A stretch of DNA of 28,249 nucleotides. Source: AV133 sp035567015 (lineage in GTDB: Bacteria; Verrucomicrobiota; Verrucomicrobiia; Chthoniobacterales; UBA10450). Numbering within the stretch: position 1 is the first letter of the stretch; each line of letters opens with the position of its first letter. This document shows positions 1 through 7,080 of this stretch, piece by piece. The position numbers and the translations under genes were made by a program. The stretch is from assembly GCA_035567015.1 (NCBI GenBank), contig DATMPQ010000163.1, forward strand, positions 1 to 28,249, read 5' to 3'. Under the pieces are notes generated by a model. That model did no database searches and had not been told where the DNA came from. It was given only the letters and a program-made list of their open reading frames with translations.

Positions 1-1503
1 AAGAAAAATCGCGACCCCGGCGATGACGAGCGCTGCGATGCCGACATAGAGCCACATGAGCGTGCCACGCTCCGCCGCTTCGCCGCGGCTGTAGGAAGCG
101 CGATCAAATGCTCGCCCGCGAATGCGGCCTTTGCGCAAAAAACCGTCGTAATGGCGCTGGATCAAATGTGTTTCGACTTGGCGCATGGTATCGAGCATTA
201 CGCCTACGATGATCAACAAGCTTGTGCCGCCGAAGAATTGCGCCGTGATAGTCGGCACATGCAATCCTTGACTCAGCAAACTCGGCAATACTGCAATCAA
301 CGTGAGAAAAATCGCGCCCGCGAAGGTGAGCCGCGTCATTGTAAAATCAAGAAAATCGGACGTCGGCTTTCCCGGTCGGACTCCAGGAATGTAACCGCCA
401 TATTTTTTCAAGTCGTCCGCGATTTGCGCTGGTTGAAACTGTGTCGCGACCCAAAAATAACTAAAAAAGAAAATCATTGCCGCCAAAACGACGTAATGCA
501 GCCAGCCGGTAGAGAGCATCTCCACAATCTGCCGCGCGGTCGGACTGTTTTTGAAAGCCGGCGCGAAGCCCACGATGGTTGTGGGAAAGAGCAGTAGCGC
601 CCAGGCGAAAATGATCGGCATCACGCCCGCATAGTTCACTTTCAATGGCATGTACTGCGTCTGGCCGCCGTACATTTTTCGGCCGACTACGCGCTTCGCG
701 TACTGCACAGTGACCTTGCGCACACCCTGGGTGATCGCAATCACCGCCGCAATGACAATAAACAAAAACGCTACCATGAGCACAAGAATGGCCGGATTGA
801 CTTGGCTGGTGCCGGTTTGCGCTGATGGCACAAAGGTCTTCCACGCTTGTGCAAGCGCAGCAGGCAACCGCGCGACAATGCCAATCGTTATGATCAGCGA
901 AATGCCGTTGCCGATCCCGCGCTCGGTAATTTGATCGCCCAGCCACATCAAAAACAGTGTCCCGGTCGTCAACGAAATCACCGTTACGATTCGAAAGGTC
1001 CAGCCGGGGTCTTCTACCAGCGGGACGCCGAGATTTCTGATCGTGTCCGTGATTCCGGGCAACATCGTGTGATACGATTCGGGGTGCTGAAATGAAACGG
1101 CCAGCAGATAGCCTTGAAAAATGCAAAGACCAACCGTTGCGTAACGCGTTAACTGCATGATTTTTTGCCGGCCGCCATCTTCCCGCGCCAGCCGGCTAAG
1201 TTGCGGAATGACTGCGGTCAGCAACTGCATCATGATCGACGCGCTGATGTAAGGCATGATACCGAGTGAAAAGATCGCGCAATTTTCCAACGCCCCTCCG
1301 CTGAACAAATTGAAAAGCGCCGCCACGCCGCCTCCAGATTTTTCCGTGAGCGCACTGCGAAACCATTCTTGCAGCACAGCCTGATTGACTCCAGGCGTCG
1401 TAATCGCAGCGCCTAACCGGACGATCACAATCACCGCGAGCGTGAACAGAATGCGCCGCCGCAACTCCGGTATCTTGACCGAGTTTAAGAACGCCGAGAC
1501 CAT
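1..1503 (-). CDS. secY: Preprotein translocase subunit SecY (3' end outside window)
   Basis: SecY is the channel-forming inner-membrane subunit of the SecYEG translocon. The frame starts at an ATG (1503-1501, MVSAFLNSVKIPELRRRI) and is open through position 1, giving 501 visible residues, so the stop lies outside the window. Many hydrophobic segments are visible, along with the conserved cytosolic loops: VQYAKRVVGRKMYGGQ, and PGVRPGKPTSDF followed by MTRLTFAG. The C-terminal tail (QRHYDGFLRKGRIRGR) is where most SecY proteins end, but here the frame continues about 37 residues and enters a further hydrophobic stretch (LMWLYVGIAALVIAGVAIFL). It is the last visible gene of the ribosomal superoperon, 31 bp after rplO. 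Identity is secure; the C-terminal extension is unusual. Confidence 0.96.
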   Translation of the reverse strand, partial: MVSAFLNSVKIPELRRRILFTLAVIVIVRLGAAITTPGVNQAVLQEWFRSALTEKSGGGVAALFNLFSGGALENCAIFSLGIMPYISASIMMQLLTAVIPQLSRLAREDGGRQKIMQLTRYATVGLCIFQGYLLAVSFQHPESYHTMLPGITDTIRNLGVPLVEDPGWTFRIVTVISLTTGTLFLMWLGDQITERGIGNGISLIITIGIVARLPAALAQAWKTFVPSAQTGTSQVNPAILVLMVAFLFIVIAAVIAITQGVRKVTVQYAKRVVGRKMYGGQTQYMPLKVNYAGVMPIIFAWALLLFPTTIVGFAPAFKNSPTARQIVEMLSTGWLHYVVLAAMIFFFSYFWVATQFQPAQIADDLKKYGGYIPGVRPGKPTSDFLDFTMTRLTFAGAIFLTLIAVLPSLLSQGLHVPTITAQFFGGTSLLIIVGVMLDTMRQVETHLIQRHYDGFLRKGRIRGRAFDRASYSRGEAAERGTLMWLYVGIAALVIAGVAIFL

Positions 1504-1534
1504 CCGCTAAATGTGAAGCATCACGCGCCGAGCG

Positions 1535-2113
1535 CTAGCTCTTCCGCGGGGTTTTCTTCTTCGTCTGCGATTTCGCCTTTGCCGCAGCTTTATTTGCCGA
1601 TCTTTTCCTCGGTGTCGCTTCCACCGCTAGATCGACATTTTTAGGCGTTTCCGACCGAGTTCGACCGTCCCGCAGGATAATTGTCCCACCGGCCTCCTCG
1701 ATCTTTTCCCGGGCTGCCGCGCTGACTTTATCGGCTTCGACCTTCAGGTCATGCTTCAACTCGCCGTCGCCAAGGATTTTGATTCCCGCAAAATGGCCGC
1801 GCACGAGCTTCGACTCGCGCAGCAACTGCTCGTTTACAATTGTGCCGGCCTTAAAATCACCGAGATCATCAAGATTCACGATCGCGTACCGCTTGTGAAA
1901 TGCCGCGTTGTTAAATCCACGCTTCGGTAATCGCCTAATCAGCGGCATCTGCCCACCTTCGAATCCGAGTCGAATGCTGCCGCCGGAGCGCGCTTTTTGT
2001 CCTTTATGACCTTTGCCGCTTGTCTTTCCGTGTCCGGAACTTTCGCCGCAGCCGAGGCGCTTGACGCGATGACGCGAACCTGGACGCGCCTGCAAATTAT
2101 GAAGACGCATCAT
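1535..2113 (-). CDS. rplO: Large ribosomal subunit protein uL15
   Basis: L15 is a late-assembly 50S protein. The N-terminal half carries the glycine-rich L15 signature (GKTSGKGHKGQKARSGG, then GFEGGQMPLIRRLPKRGF). At 192 residues it is longer than the usual ~145 because of a basic, low-complexity C-terminal tail of about 40 residues rich in Lys, Ala, Arg and Thr. The start overlaps the rpsE stop by 4 bp (ATGA), implying translational coupling. Two consecutive ATG codons make the exact start ambiguous by one residue. In many bacteria rpmD (L30) sits between rpsE and rplO; here there is no room for it. Confidence 0.97.
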   Translation of the reverse strand: MMRLHNLQARPGSRHRVKRLGCGESSGHGKTSGKGHKGQKARSGGSIRLGFEGGQMPLIRRLPKRGFNNAAFHKRYAIVNLDDLGDFKAGTIVNEQLLRESKLVRGHFAGIKILGDGELKHDLKVEADKVSAAAREKIEEAGGTIILRDGRTRSETPKNVDLAVEATPRKRSANKAAAKAKSQTKKKTPRKS

Positions 2114-2661
2114 GTTGGCTCAGCCTTTCCGTCGTTGGATCGAATCCCGCGCACTTTCAGAATTTCGTCGCGGCGACGCAGCGAGCGCAGTGCTTCAATT
2201 GTCGCTTTCACGACATTGGCATGATTGCTTGAGCCGAGTGACTTTGCGAGTACATCGCGGATGCCGGCCGCTTCCACAACCGCGCGCACCCCGCCACCGG
2301 CGATGACGCCGGTGCCTGGCGAAGCGGGCCGCAACAGGACGCGCCCACCGCCGTACTGACCGATCGTCTCGTGCGGAATGGTGTTTTCGTGCAATGAAAC
2401 TTTTTCCATCGACTTGCGCGCCGCCTCGGACGCCTTCCGAATGGCTTCCGAGACTTCGTTCGCCTTGCCAAATCCGCACCCGACCATTCCATCGTGGTCC
2501 CCGGCCACGATCAGCGCGCTAAAACTAAAACGCCGCCCGCCTTTCACCACTTTCGCGCAGCGATTGATGAAAACGACTTTCTCAGTCGTATCGCCTTTCG
2601 CCGCCGGAGTTCTATCCGCGTTGCGCGAATCGGATCGTCTGCCTGTGCCTGATTGCGCCAT
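2110..2661 (-). CDS. rpsE: Small ribosomal subunit protein uS5
   Basis: S5 is a 30S protein involved in decoding fidelity and mRNA unwinding at the entry site. The protein is 183 residues with the S5 double-stranded-RNA-binding-like N domain (VVFINRCAKVVKGGRRFSFSA, with GCGFGKANEV following) and the C-terminal S5 fold (GGGRVLLRPASPGTGVIAGG, then VRAVVEAAGIRDVLAKSLGS). A roughly 25-residue polar N-terminal extension precedes the conserved domain. It is separated from rplR by 3 bp and overlaps rplO by 4 bp. Confidence 0.97.
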   Translation of the reverse strand: MAQSGTGRRSDSRNADRTPAAKGDTTEKVVFINRCAKVVKGGRRFSFSALIVAGDHDGMVGCGFGKANEVSEAIRKASEAARKSMEKVSLHENTIPHETIGQYGGGRVLLRPASPGTGVIAGGGVRAVVEAAGIRDVLAKSLGSSNHANVVKATIEALRSLRRRDEILKVRGIRSNDGKAEPT

Positions 2662-2664
2662 GAA

Positions 2665-3027
2665 TTAAAATTTCAAACCGCCTTCGCGGGCCGCGTCCGC
2701 CAGAACTTTGACTTTTCCGTGATAAAGAAATCCGCCGCGGTCGAAAACGATATTGTCGATCTTTTTCGCGAGGGAGCGTTCCGCAATGGCTTTGCCGATC
2801 GTCGCCGCCGTCACGCGGTTGGCCGCGGCTTTATTTTTACCGAGCAAGGAACTTTCCGTTGTCGATGCCGCCGCCAGTGTCCGGCCAGCATCATCATCGA
2901 CAACTTGCGCGTAGACATGTTTGCCGGAGAAATAAATGGCCAGCCGAGGGCGTTCTGCTGTGCCCGCAACTTTTTTTCTTATCCGCTGATGAACACGCTG
3001 ACGCGCAGCTTTACGGGTCGTCGTCAT
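2665..3027 (-). CDS. rplR: Large ribosomal subunit protein uL18
   Basis: L18 binds 5S rRNA together with L5 in the central protuberance. The 120-residue length is typical. Visible family features are the basic N-terminus (TRKAARQRVHQRIRKKV), the RPRLAIYFSGKHVYAQVVDD strand region and the C-terminal FDRGGFLYHGKVKVLADAAR motif with EGGL at the end. It lies between rplF (2 bp gap) and rpsE (3 bp gap), the standard spc-operon position. Confidence 0.97.
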   Translation of the reverse strand: MTTTRKAARQRVHQRIRKKVAGTAERPRLAIYFSGKHVYAQVVDDDAGRTLAAASTTESSLLGKNKAAANRVTAATIGKAIAERSLAKKIDNIVFDRGGFLYHGKVKVLADAAREGGLKF

Positions 3028-3029
3028 AT

Positions 3030-3569
3030 CTATTGGACCGTCTTGCCCTCCTTGCGACGAATCTGTTCGCCTGCGTAGCGTACGCCTTTACCTTTATACG
3101 GTTCCGGTGGATAGAAACGCCGAATATCCGCTGTCACTTGGCCAACCAACTTCTTGTCGATCCCCTGGATCGTAAGCTTTGTACCTTCGGCAATCGTGAT
3201 TTTGATTTCCTTGGGAATGGGAAACAAAACCGGGTGAGAAAAACCCAAGCTTAGATTGAGCGCCGAGCCCTGCACGGCGGCCTTGAAACCAACTCCCTCG
3301 ATTTCGAGTTGCTTACTGAAACCTTCACTGACGCCTTGCACCATATTGTGCACGAGACTGCGAGAAAGCCCATGCAACGCTTTCACACCGCGCGTCTCCG
3401 CTTCGCGCATCAGCGAAATGCGATTGTCCTTCACGCTTCCCTTGATGTCGCGCGGCAACCGCCAGCTTAGCTTCCCTTTCGGTCCTTCCACGAAAACGGC
3501 GCCCTCATTGTCGATGTTGACTTTGACCTTGTCGGGGATCTCGACTGCTTTGTTTCCGATTCGTGACAT
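3030..3569 (-). CDS. rplF: Large ribosomal subunit protein uL6
   Basis: L6 is a 50S protein near the factor-binding site. The start at 3569 (MSRIGNKAVEIPDKVKV) is chosen because this is the conserved L6 N-terminus; the frame is open 12 codons further upstream, but those residues do not look like L6 and would overlap rpsH. From this start the protein is 179 residues, the normal size. Both L6 repeats are visible, as is the conserved C-terminal block (PPEPYKGKGVRYAGEQIRRK). It sits between rpsH and rplR as in the canonical spc operon. Confidence 0.97.
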   Translation of the reverse strand: MSRIGNKAVEIPDKVKVNIDNEGAVFVEGPKGKLSWRLPRDIKGSVKDNRISLMREAETRGVKALHGLSRSLVHNMVQGVSEGFSKQLEIEGVGFKAAVQGSALNLSLGFSHPVLFPIPKEIKITIAEGTKLTIQGIDKKLVGQVTADIRRFYPPEPYKGKGVRYAGEQIRRKEGKTVQ

Positions 3570-3576
3570 AAAATTC

Positions 3577-3975
3577 TTACCAAATATAGGCCAGCAGCTC
3601 GCCACCGACTTTTTGCTTCTTGGCTTCGCGCCCTGACAGCACCCCGCGCGGGGTGGAAAGAATCGCTACGCCCATTCCGCCGAGAACGCGCGGGATTTCA
3701 TCCGCGCCGACGTAACGGCGCAACCCCGGGCGACTCACGCGTCTCAGGCCGATGATGGCGCTCGAGCGGTTCACCATTTTGTTCGTAATCTTAATGCGCG
3801 GATGCGCCGCGCTCGTGTCGATCGAGTATTCGGAAATGTAACCTTCATCCTTCAAAATGCGGACGACCTCTGTCTTGATCTTCGAGTACGGAACGAACAT
3901 ATCGACCTTTTGCGCGTGCGCAGCGTTGCGGATGCGCGCGAGAAGATCAGCGATGGGATCAGTAACAGTGCTCAT
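3577..3975 (-). CDS. rpsH: Small ribosomal subunit protein uS8
   Basis: S8 is a primary 16S rRNA binder, and in E. coli it is the translational repressor of the spc operon. The protein is 132 residues and begins with the family signature TDPIADLLARIRNA. The C-terminal RNA-binding block (GVAILSTPRGVLSGREAKK) is intact. Only 5 bp separate it from rplE upstream, so the rpsN (S14) gene that often occupies this position is missing. Confidence 0.97.
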   Translation of the reverse strand: MSTVTDPIADLLARIRNAAHAQKVDMFVPYSKIKTEVVRILKDEGYISEYSIDTSAAHPRIKITNKMVNRSSAIIGLRRVSRPGLRRYVGADEIPRVLGGMGVAILSTPRGVLSGREAKKQKVGGELLAYIW

Positions 3976-3980
3976 GAAAA

Positions 3981-4556
3981 TCAGGCGGTCGGCCCCGCGG
4001 CAGGTTTCCTGGCCCGGTCGCTGAACGGCATTCCCATTTCGCTCAGGAGCGATTTGGCTTCCTCGTTCGTCCGCGCGGTCGTGACGATAGTAACATCAAA
4101 TCCGATGTTGCGCTTGATTTTATCAAGCTCCACCTCAGGAAAAATCGACTGATCAGAAACTCCCAGTGTGTAGTTGCCATGGCTGTCAAAACAGCGCGGC
4201 GAAACTCCGCGAAAATCCCGAATGCGAGGTAGCGCCGCTTTAATAAAGCGTTCAAGAAATTCGTACATGCGCTCGCCGCGCAACGTCACCTTCGCGCCAA
4301 TCGCCTGATCTTTGCGCAACTTAAAATTCGAAATGCTTTTTTTGGCGCGTGTTTCGATCGCCCGTTGTCCGGTGATCAAAGCGAGCTCCATCTTCGCCTC
4401 CTCCAGCGCCTGCTTCACATCCGATTGGGAACCGACCGAAGTGTTGATCACCACCTTCTCGACCTTCGGAACCTGGTGCACGTTTTTGTAGCCGTGCTGC
4501 TTTTGCAGCGCCGGCATCACCCGCTCTTTGTAATCGCGATAAAATTCATTTTCCAT
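3981..4556 (-). CDS. rplE: Large ribosomal subunit protein uL5
   Basis: L5 binds 5S rRNA and contacts the P-site tRNA through the central protuberance. The 191-residue protein shows the L5 signatures VPKVEKVVINTSVG, LALITGQRAIETRAKKSISN, KVTLRGERMYEFLERF and PRIRDFRGVSP, and ends with the conserved GFDVTIVTTARTNEEAKSLL. A short Pro/Ala tail follows. It starts directly after the rplX stop codon with no spacer, consistent with translational coupling. Confidence 0.97.
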   Translation of the reverse strand: MENEFYRDYKERVMPALQKQHGYKNVHQVPKVEKVVINTSVGSQSDVKQALEEAKMELALITGQRAIETRAKKSISNFKLRKDQAIGAKVTLRGERMYEFLERFIKAALPRIRDFRGVSPRCFDSHGNYTLGVSDQSIFPEVELDKIKRNIGFDVTIVTTARTNEEAKSLLSEMGMPFSDRARKPAAGPTA

Positions 4557-4850
4557 TTACGGTTTCGCTTTCGCCGCTTCCTTCTTCTTCTTCTTTTCTT
4601 TTACCGGTTTTTCGTTTCGCTCGATCAATTTCACGTTCGAAATGTGGATCGGACCTTCGCGCTCGGCGATCTTGCCGCTCGGATTGTCCTGCGACTTGCG
4701 CAAGTGCTTTTTGATTATCCGCACGCCTTCGATCAGCACACGTTGTTTGCGCGGCAACACTTCAAGAATCTTTCCTGAGGAACCTCTGAAGTTTCCCGAA
4801 ATGACCTCGACTTGATCGCCTTTTTTAACGTGGAACTTGATGCGATTCAT
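4557..4850 (-). CDS. rplX: Large ribosomal subunit protein uL24
   Basis: L24 is an assembly-initiator protein of the 50S subunit near the peptide exit. A KOW motif is visible at the N-terminus (KKGDQVEVISGNFRGSSGKI), followed by VEGVRIIKKH-type residues (here IEGVRIIKKHLRKSQ). The 97-residue protein ends in a strongly basic tail with a run of five lysines, longer than needed for the family fold. The start overlaps the rplN stop by 4 bp. Confidence 0.96.
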   Translation of the reverse strand: MNRIKFHVKKGDQVEVISGNFRGSSGKILEVLPRKQRVLIEGVRIIKKHLRKSQDNPSGKIAEREGPIHISNVKLIERNEKPVKEKKKKKEAAKAKP

Positions 4851-5212
4851 AAAACTTCCGGGGCGAGCGAGACAATTTTCATAAAATTTCTCTCGCGCAA
4901 CTCGCGCGCGACCGGTCCGAAAATGCGGGTGCCGCGCGGGTTCAAATCTTTGTCGATGATGACAATGGCGTTATTGTCGAAGCGCAGGAGCGAGCCATCT
5001 TCGCGCCGGATTGGCTGCTTCGTCCGAACCAGGACCGCGCGCACGACTTCGCCTTTCTTTACCGTTCCGGTCGCGCTCGCTTCTTTCACGTTCGCTGTAA
5101 TCACATCGCCGATTCCCGCATAAAGCGTCGATTTCCCGATGACGCCGATCATCGTCGCCATGCGCGCGCCCGTGTTGTCCGCCACATCCAGTCTGGATCG
5201 AAGTTGCACCAT
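4847..5212 (-). CDS. rplN: Large ribosomal subunit protein uL14
   Basis: L14 is a 50S protein at the subunit interface and the binding site of the silencing factor RsfS. The 121-residue length is typical. The family pattern is complete: MVQLRSRLDVADNTGARM at the N-terminus, KKGEVVRAVLVRTKQPIRR in the centre and GTRIFGPVARELRERNFMKI near the C-terminus. The gene follows rpsQ after a 34-bp spacer and overlaps rplX by 4 bp. Confidence 0.98.
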   Translation of the reverse strand: MVQLRSRLDVADNTGARMATMIGVIGKSTLYAGIGDVITANVKEASATGTVKKGEVVRAVLVRTKQPIRREDGSLLRFDNNAIVIIDKDLNPRGTRIFGPVARELRERNFMKIVSLAPEVL

Positions 5213-5246
5213 AGGACCAACGATTTACTCGCGAATCATTTCGGAG

Positions 5247-5549
5247 TTACTTTTGAAGCACTTGCAGCAAGCGCCAGCGCTTGAGCTTACTCAGCGGACG
5301 CGTTTCCATGATGCGCACCATGTCGCCAGGTTTTGCCTTGTTCTCCTCATCGTGCGCGTAAAACTTTTTCATCTGCTTGACGATCTTGCCGAACTTCGGA
5401 TGCGGCACGCGCGTGACCGTCCTCACCACGATCGTCTTGTTCATGCCAGTCGAAATCACTTCGCCGGTGCGCGTCTTGCGCGAAGCGCGGGTCAGCGACG
5501 CTGGCAGTGGCGGCGGTTGGGAAATTACTGGTTGGTCTTGCTCGGCCAT
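5247..5549 (-). CDS. rpsQ: Small ribosomal subunit protein uS17
   Basis: S17 is a primary 16S rRNA-binding OB-fold protein. The core matches the family (TRTGEVISTGMNKTIVV, PKFGKIVKQMKKFYAHDEEN, GDMVRIMETRPLSKLKRWRL). The protein is 100 residues, with a proline-rich N-terminal extension of about 20 residues before the OB fold that is not part of the usual ~85-residue protein. A shorter start is not excluded, but no internal Met precedes the core. It lies 6 bp after rpmC. Confidence 0.95.
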   Translation of the reverse strand: MAEQDQPVISQPPPLPASLTRASRKTRTGEVISTGMNKTIVVRTVTRVPHPKFGKIVKQMKKFYAHDEENKAKPGDMVRIMETRPLSKLKRWRLLQVLQK

Positions 5550-5555
5550 AGATAA

Positions 5556-5759
5556 TTATTTCTGCGTTGCCGCTTTAGCTCGTTTCGAAAGCACCGTCTC
5601 AATGCGCGCGACGTCGCGCCGCACCAACCGCAATCGGCTCGGTTGTTCGAGCTGGCCGCTTTGTTGTTGCAAACGCAAGTGCAAGCTTTCCTGACGCAAG
5701 TCGCGTTTCTTGGTCAGCAACTCATCCATGCTCATCTCGACAATTTCCTTGATTTTCAT
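5556..5759 (-). CDS. rpmC: Large ribosomal subunit protein uL29
   Basis: L29 is a small helical-hairpin protein near the peptide exit tunnel, where trigger factor and SRP dock. The 67-residue protein shows the expected pattern: MSMDELLTKKRDLRQESLHL in the first helix and RLVRRDVARIETVLSKR in the second. It sits between rplP (6 bp gap) and rpsQ (6 bp gap), the standard S10-operon location. Confidence 0.95.
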   Translation of the reverse strand: MKIKEIVEMSMDELLTKKRDLRQESLHLRLQQQSGQLEQPSRLRLVRRDVARIETVLSKRAKAATQK

Positions 5760-5765
5760 GATTCG

Positions 5766-6191
5766 TTAGGCCGCAGCCACGTGATGCCGGCTGAGAAACT
5801 TGGTCCGCACCGGCAATTTGTCCGCCGCCAGCCGCAGCGATTCGCGCGCAATCGACTCGGTCACGCCATCCAGTTCGAATAAAATATTTCCCGGCCGAAC
5901 CGTCGCCACCCAATATTCCGGCTGGCCTTTGCCTTTACCCATGCGTGTTTCCGGCGGGCGCGAGGTCACCGATTTGTCAGGGAAAATCCGGATCCACAAT
6001 TTGCCTTTGCGCTTCATGTTGCGGGTCAGCGCGACTCGCGCGGCCTCCAGCTGCGTATTTGTGATCCAGGCGCGCTCGAGCGTTTGCAGTCCGAACTCGC
6101 CAAAGTCGATCCTGAGATTGCGGGAAGCTGTCCCTTTGCGGCTTCCCCGCTGAGACTTGCGATACTTCACGCGTTTGGGCATCAACGGCAT
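5766..6191 (-). CDS. rplP: Large ribosomal subunit protein uL16
   Basis: L16 organises the A-site region of the 50S subunit. The family pattern is clear: MPKRVKYRKSQRGSRKGTA at the N-terminus, then RIFPDKSVTSRPPETRMGKG and GQPEYWVATVRPGNILFEL. The ATG at 6191 is supported by a strong AGGAGG-type ribosome-binding site at 6198-6204 that overlaps the rpsC stop. A second in-frame Met three codons later is where many homologues start. Length is 141 residues, normal for L16. Confidence 0.97.
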   Translation of the reverse strand: MPLMPKRVKYRKSQRGSRKGTASRNLRIDFGEFGLQTLERAWITNTQLEAARVALTRNMKRKGKLWIRIFPDKSVTSRPPETRMGKGKGQPEYWVATVRPGNILFELDGVTESIARESLRLAADKLPVRTKFLSRHHVAAA

Positions 6192-6197
6192 GGTGCT

Positions 6198-6204
6198 TCC
6201 TCCT
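6198..6204 (-). promoter_or_regulatory. Strong Shine-Dalgarno site for rplP
   Basis: On the minus strand this reads AGGAGGA, 6 bases before the rplP ATG and overlapping the TAG stop of rpsC. It stands out because most genes in this window lack a clear Shine-Dalgarno sequence. It fixes the rplP start at 6191 and couples rplP to termination on rpsC. Confidence 0.8.
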
Positions 6205-6892
6205 AAACTTCCTCCGGTACCAGCGGCGGTGGTGGCGGTAGAGCTGGCCCGGCCGGCTCGGTGGCCGCTTCTTCTTTCTTACACATCCAGCATTTCACGC
6301 CGATCTTGCCGTAAACCGTGTTGGCTTCGGCGAATCCGTAATCGATTCCGGTTCGCAAAGTGTGCAGCGGCACCTTGCCCTCGCGATACCATTCCGAGCG
6401 GGAGATTTCCGCACCGTTCAATCGGCCCGAACAACGCAGCCGAATTCCTTGCGCGCCGAAATCCATCGCCGTCTGCACCGCTTTTTTCATCGCCCGGCGA
6501 TAAGCGATGCGCCGCTCAATTTGCAGCGCGACATTTTCGGCGACCAACTGCGCGTCGAGCTCTGGCGCTTTAATTTCCTGGATGTCAATCTTGATTTGCT
6601 TGCCGTGCGCCATTTTCGAAATCTCTTCGGTCATCTTTTCGATCTCAGCGCCTTTGCGGCCAATCACGATTCCGGGACGCGCGGTGTGGATCGTCACGCG
6701 AATCGAGTTCCAGGCCCGCTCGATGACAATTTTTGAGACCGCGGCAAACTGAAGTTTTTTCTTCACGTAATTGCGAATCTCCAGATCGCTGTGCAAAAAC
6801 GCCGGCAACTCCTGGGGCGACGCGTACCAGCGCGCACGCCAGTCGCGATTCACACCAAGACGAAAACCGATCGGATTAACTTTCTGTCCCAT
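6203..6892 (-). CDS. rpsC: Small ribosomal subunit protein uS3
   Basis: S3 lines the mRNA entry channel of the 30S subunit. The protein is 229 residues with MGQKVNPIGFRLGVNRDW at the start, a type-II KH domain with its GXXG loop (RPGIVIGRKGAEI), and the C-terminal S3 domain (ALQIERRIAYRRAMKKAV, then GRLNGAEISRSEWYREGKVP). It ends in a poorly conserved Pro-rich tail. No Shine-Dalgarno sequence precedes the ATG. Instead, a small upstream frame (6895-7080) stops 2 bases before it, so reinitiation may drive its translation. Confidence 0.97.
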   Translation of the reverse strand: MGQKVNPIGFRLGVNRDWRARWYASPQELPAFLHSDLEIRNYVKKKLQFAAVSKIVIERAWNSIRVTIHTARPGIVIGRKGAEIEKMTEEISKMAHGKQIKIDIQEIKAPELDAQLVAENVALQIERRIAYRRAMKKAVQTAMDFGAQGIRLRCSGRLNGAEISRSEWYREGKVPLHTLRTGIDYGFAEANTVYGKIGVKCWMCKKEEAATEPAGPALPPPPPLVPEEV

Positions 6893-6894
6893 AA

Positions 6895-7080
6895 CTAATT
6901 TTTCTGAAGAGTGCGTGTGCCCTCGCGTGCTGTCTCCGGCATCCTCGCCGGAAACGTCTTCGGGCTGGAGAATTTCACGAACGCTCGCTGCGCATTCGGC
7001 GGGAGGCCGAATGTTGCATGCGAGTCGCGCGCGCTCCCAAGACTTCCCGTTCCTTGCTCAAAGTAACAATTCATGATCAT
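6895..7080 (-). CDS. Small translationally coupled frame of 61 codons within a repeat element (doubtful protein)
   Basis: This frame begins at an ATG overlapping the rplV stop (ATGA, 7077-7080) and ends with TAG two bases before the rpsC ATG, so it fills the whole rplV-rpsC spacer. The predicted peptide (starting MIMNCYFEQGTGSLGSARDS) has no motif I recognise. Most of it is encoded by the GC-rich inverted-repeat element at 6909-7038, so its amino-acid sequence probably reflects that repeat. The frame could still matter as a device that carries ribosomes across the insertion to rpsC. I cannot tell whether the peptide is stable or functional. Confidence 0.3.
   Translation of the reverse strand: MIMNCYFEQGTGSLGSARDSHATFGLPPNAQRAFVKFSSPKTFPARMPETAREGTRTLQKN
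6909..7038 (-). repeat. Dispersed inverted-repeat element, copy A (rplV-rpsC spacer)
   Basis: A roughly 130-bp segment bounded by imperfect inverted GC-rich ends: on the minus strand, 7038-7016 begins GGGAGCGCGCGCGACTCGC and the opposite end lies at 6909-6930. Two internal perfect hairpins are visible: 6993-7013 (8-bp stem, 5-base loop) and 6935-6952 (6-bp stem, 6-base loop). The terminal sequence matches copy B (14857-14978) at 21 of 23 positions. No transposase is present. It resembles a non-autonomous miniature palindromic element. Confidence 0.6.

Noticed and set aside
461..1126. A 221-codon minus-strand frame within secY
   Set aside because: It lies in a different frame from the clear SecY protein and is a shadow with no recognisable motif.
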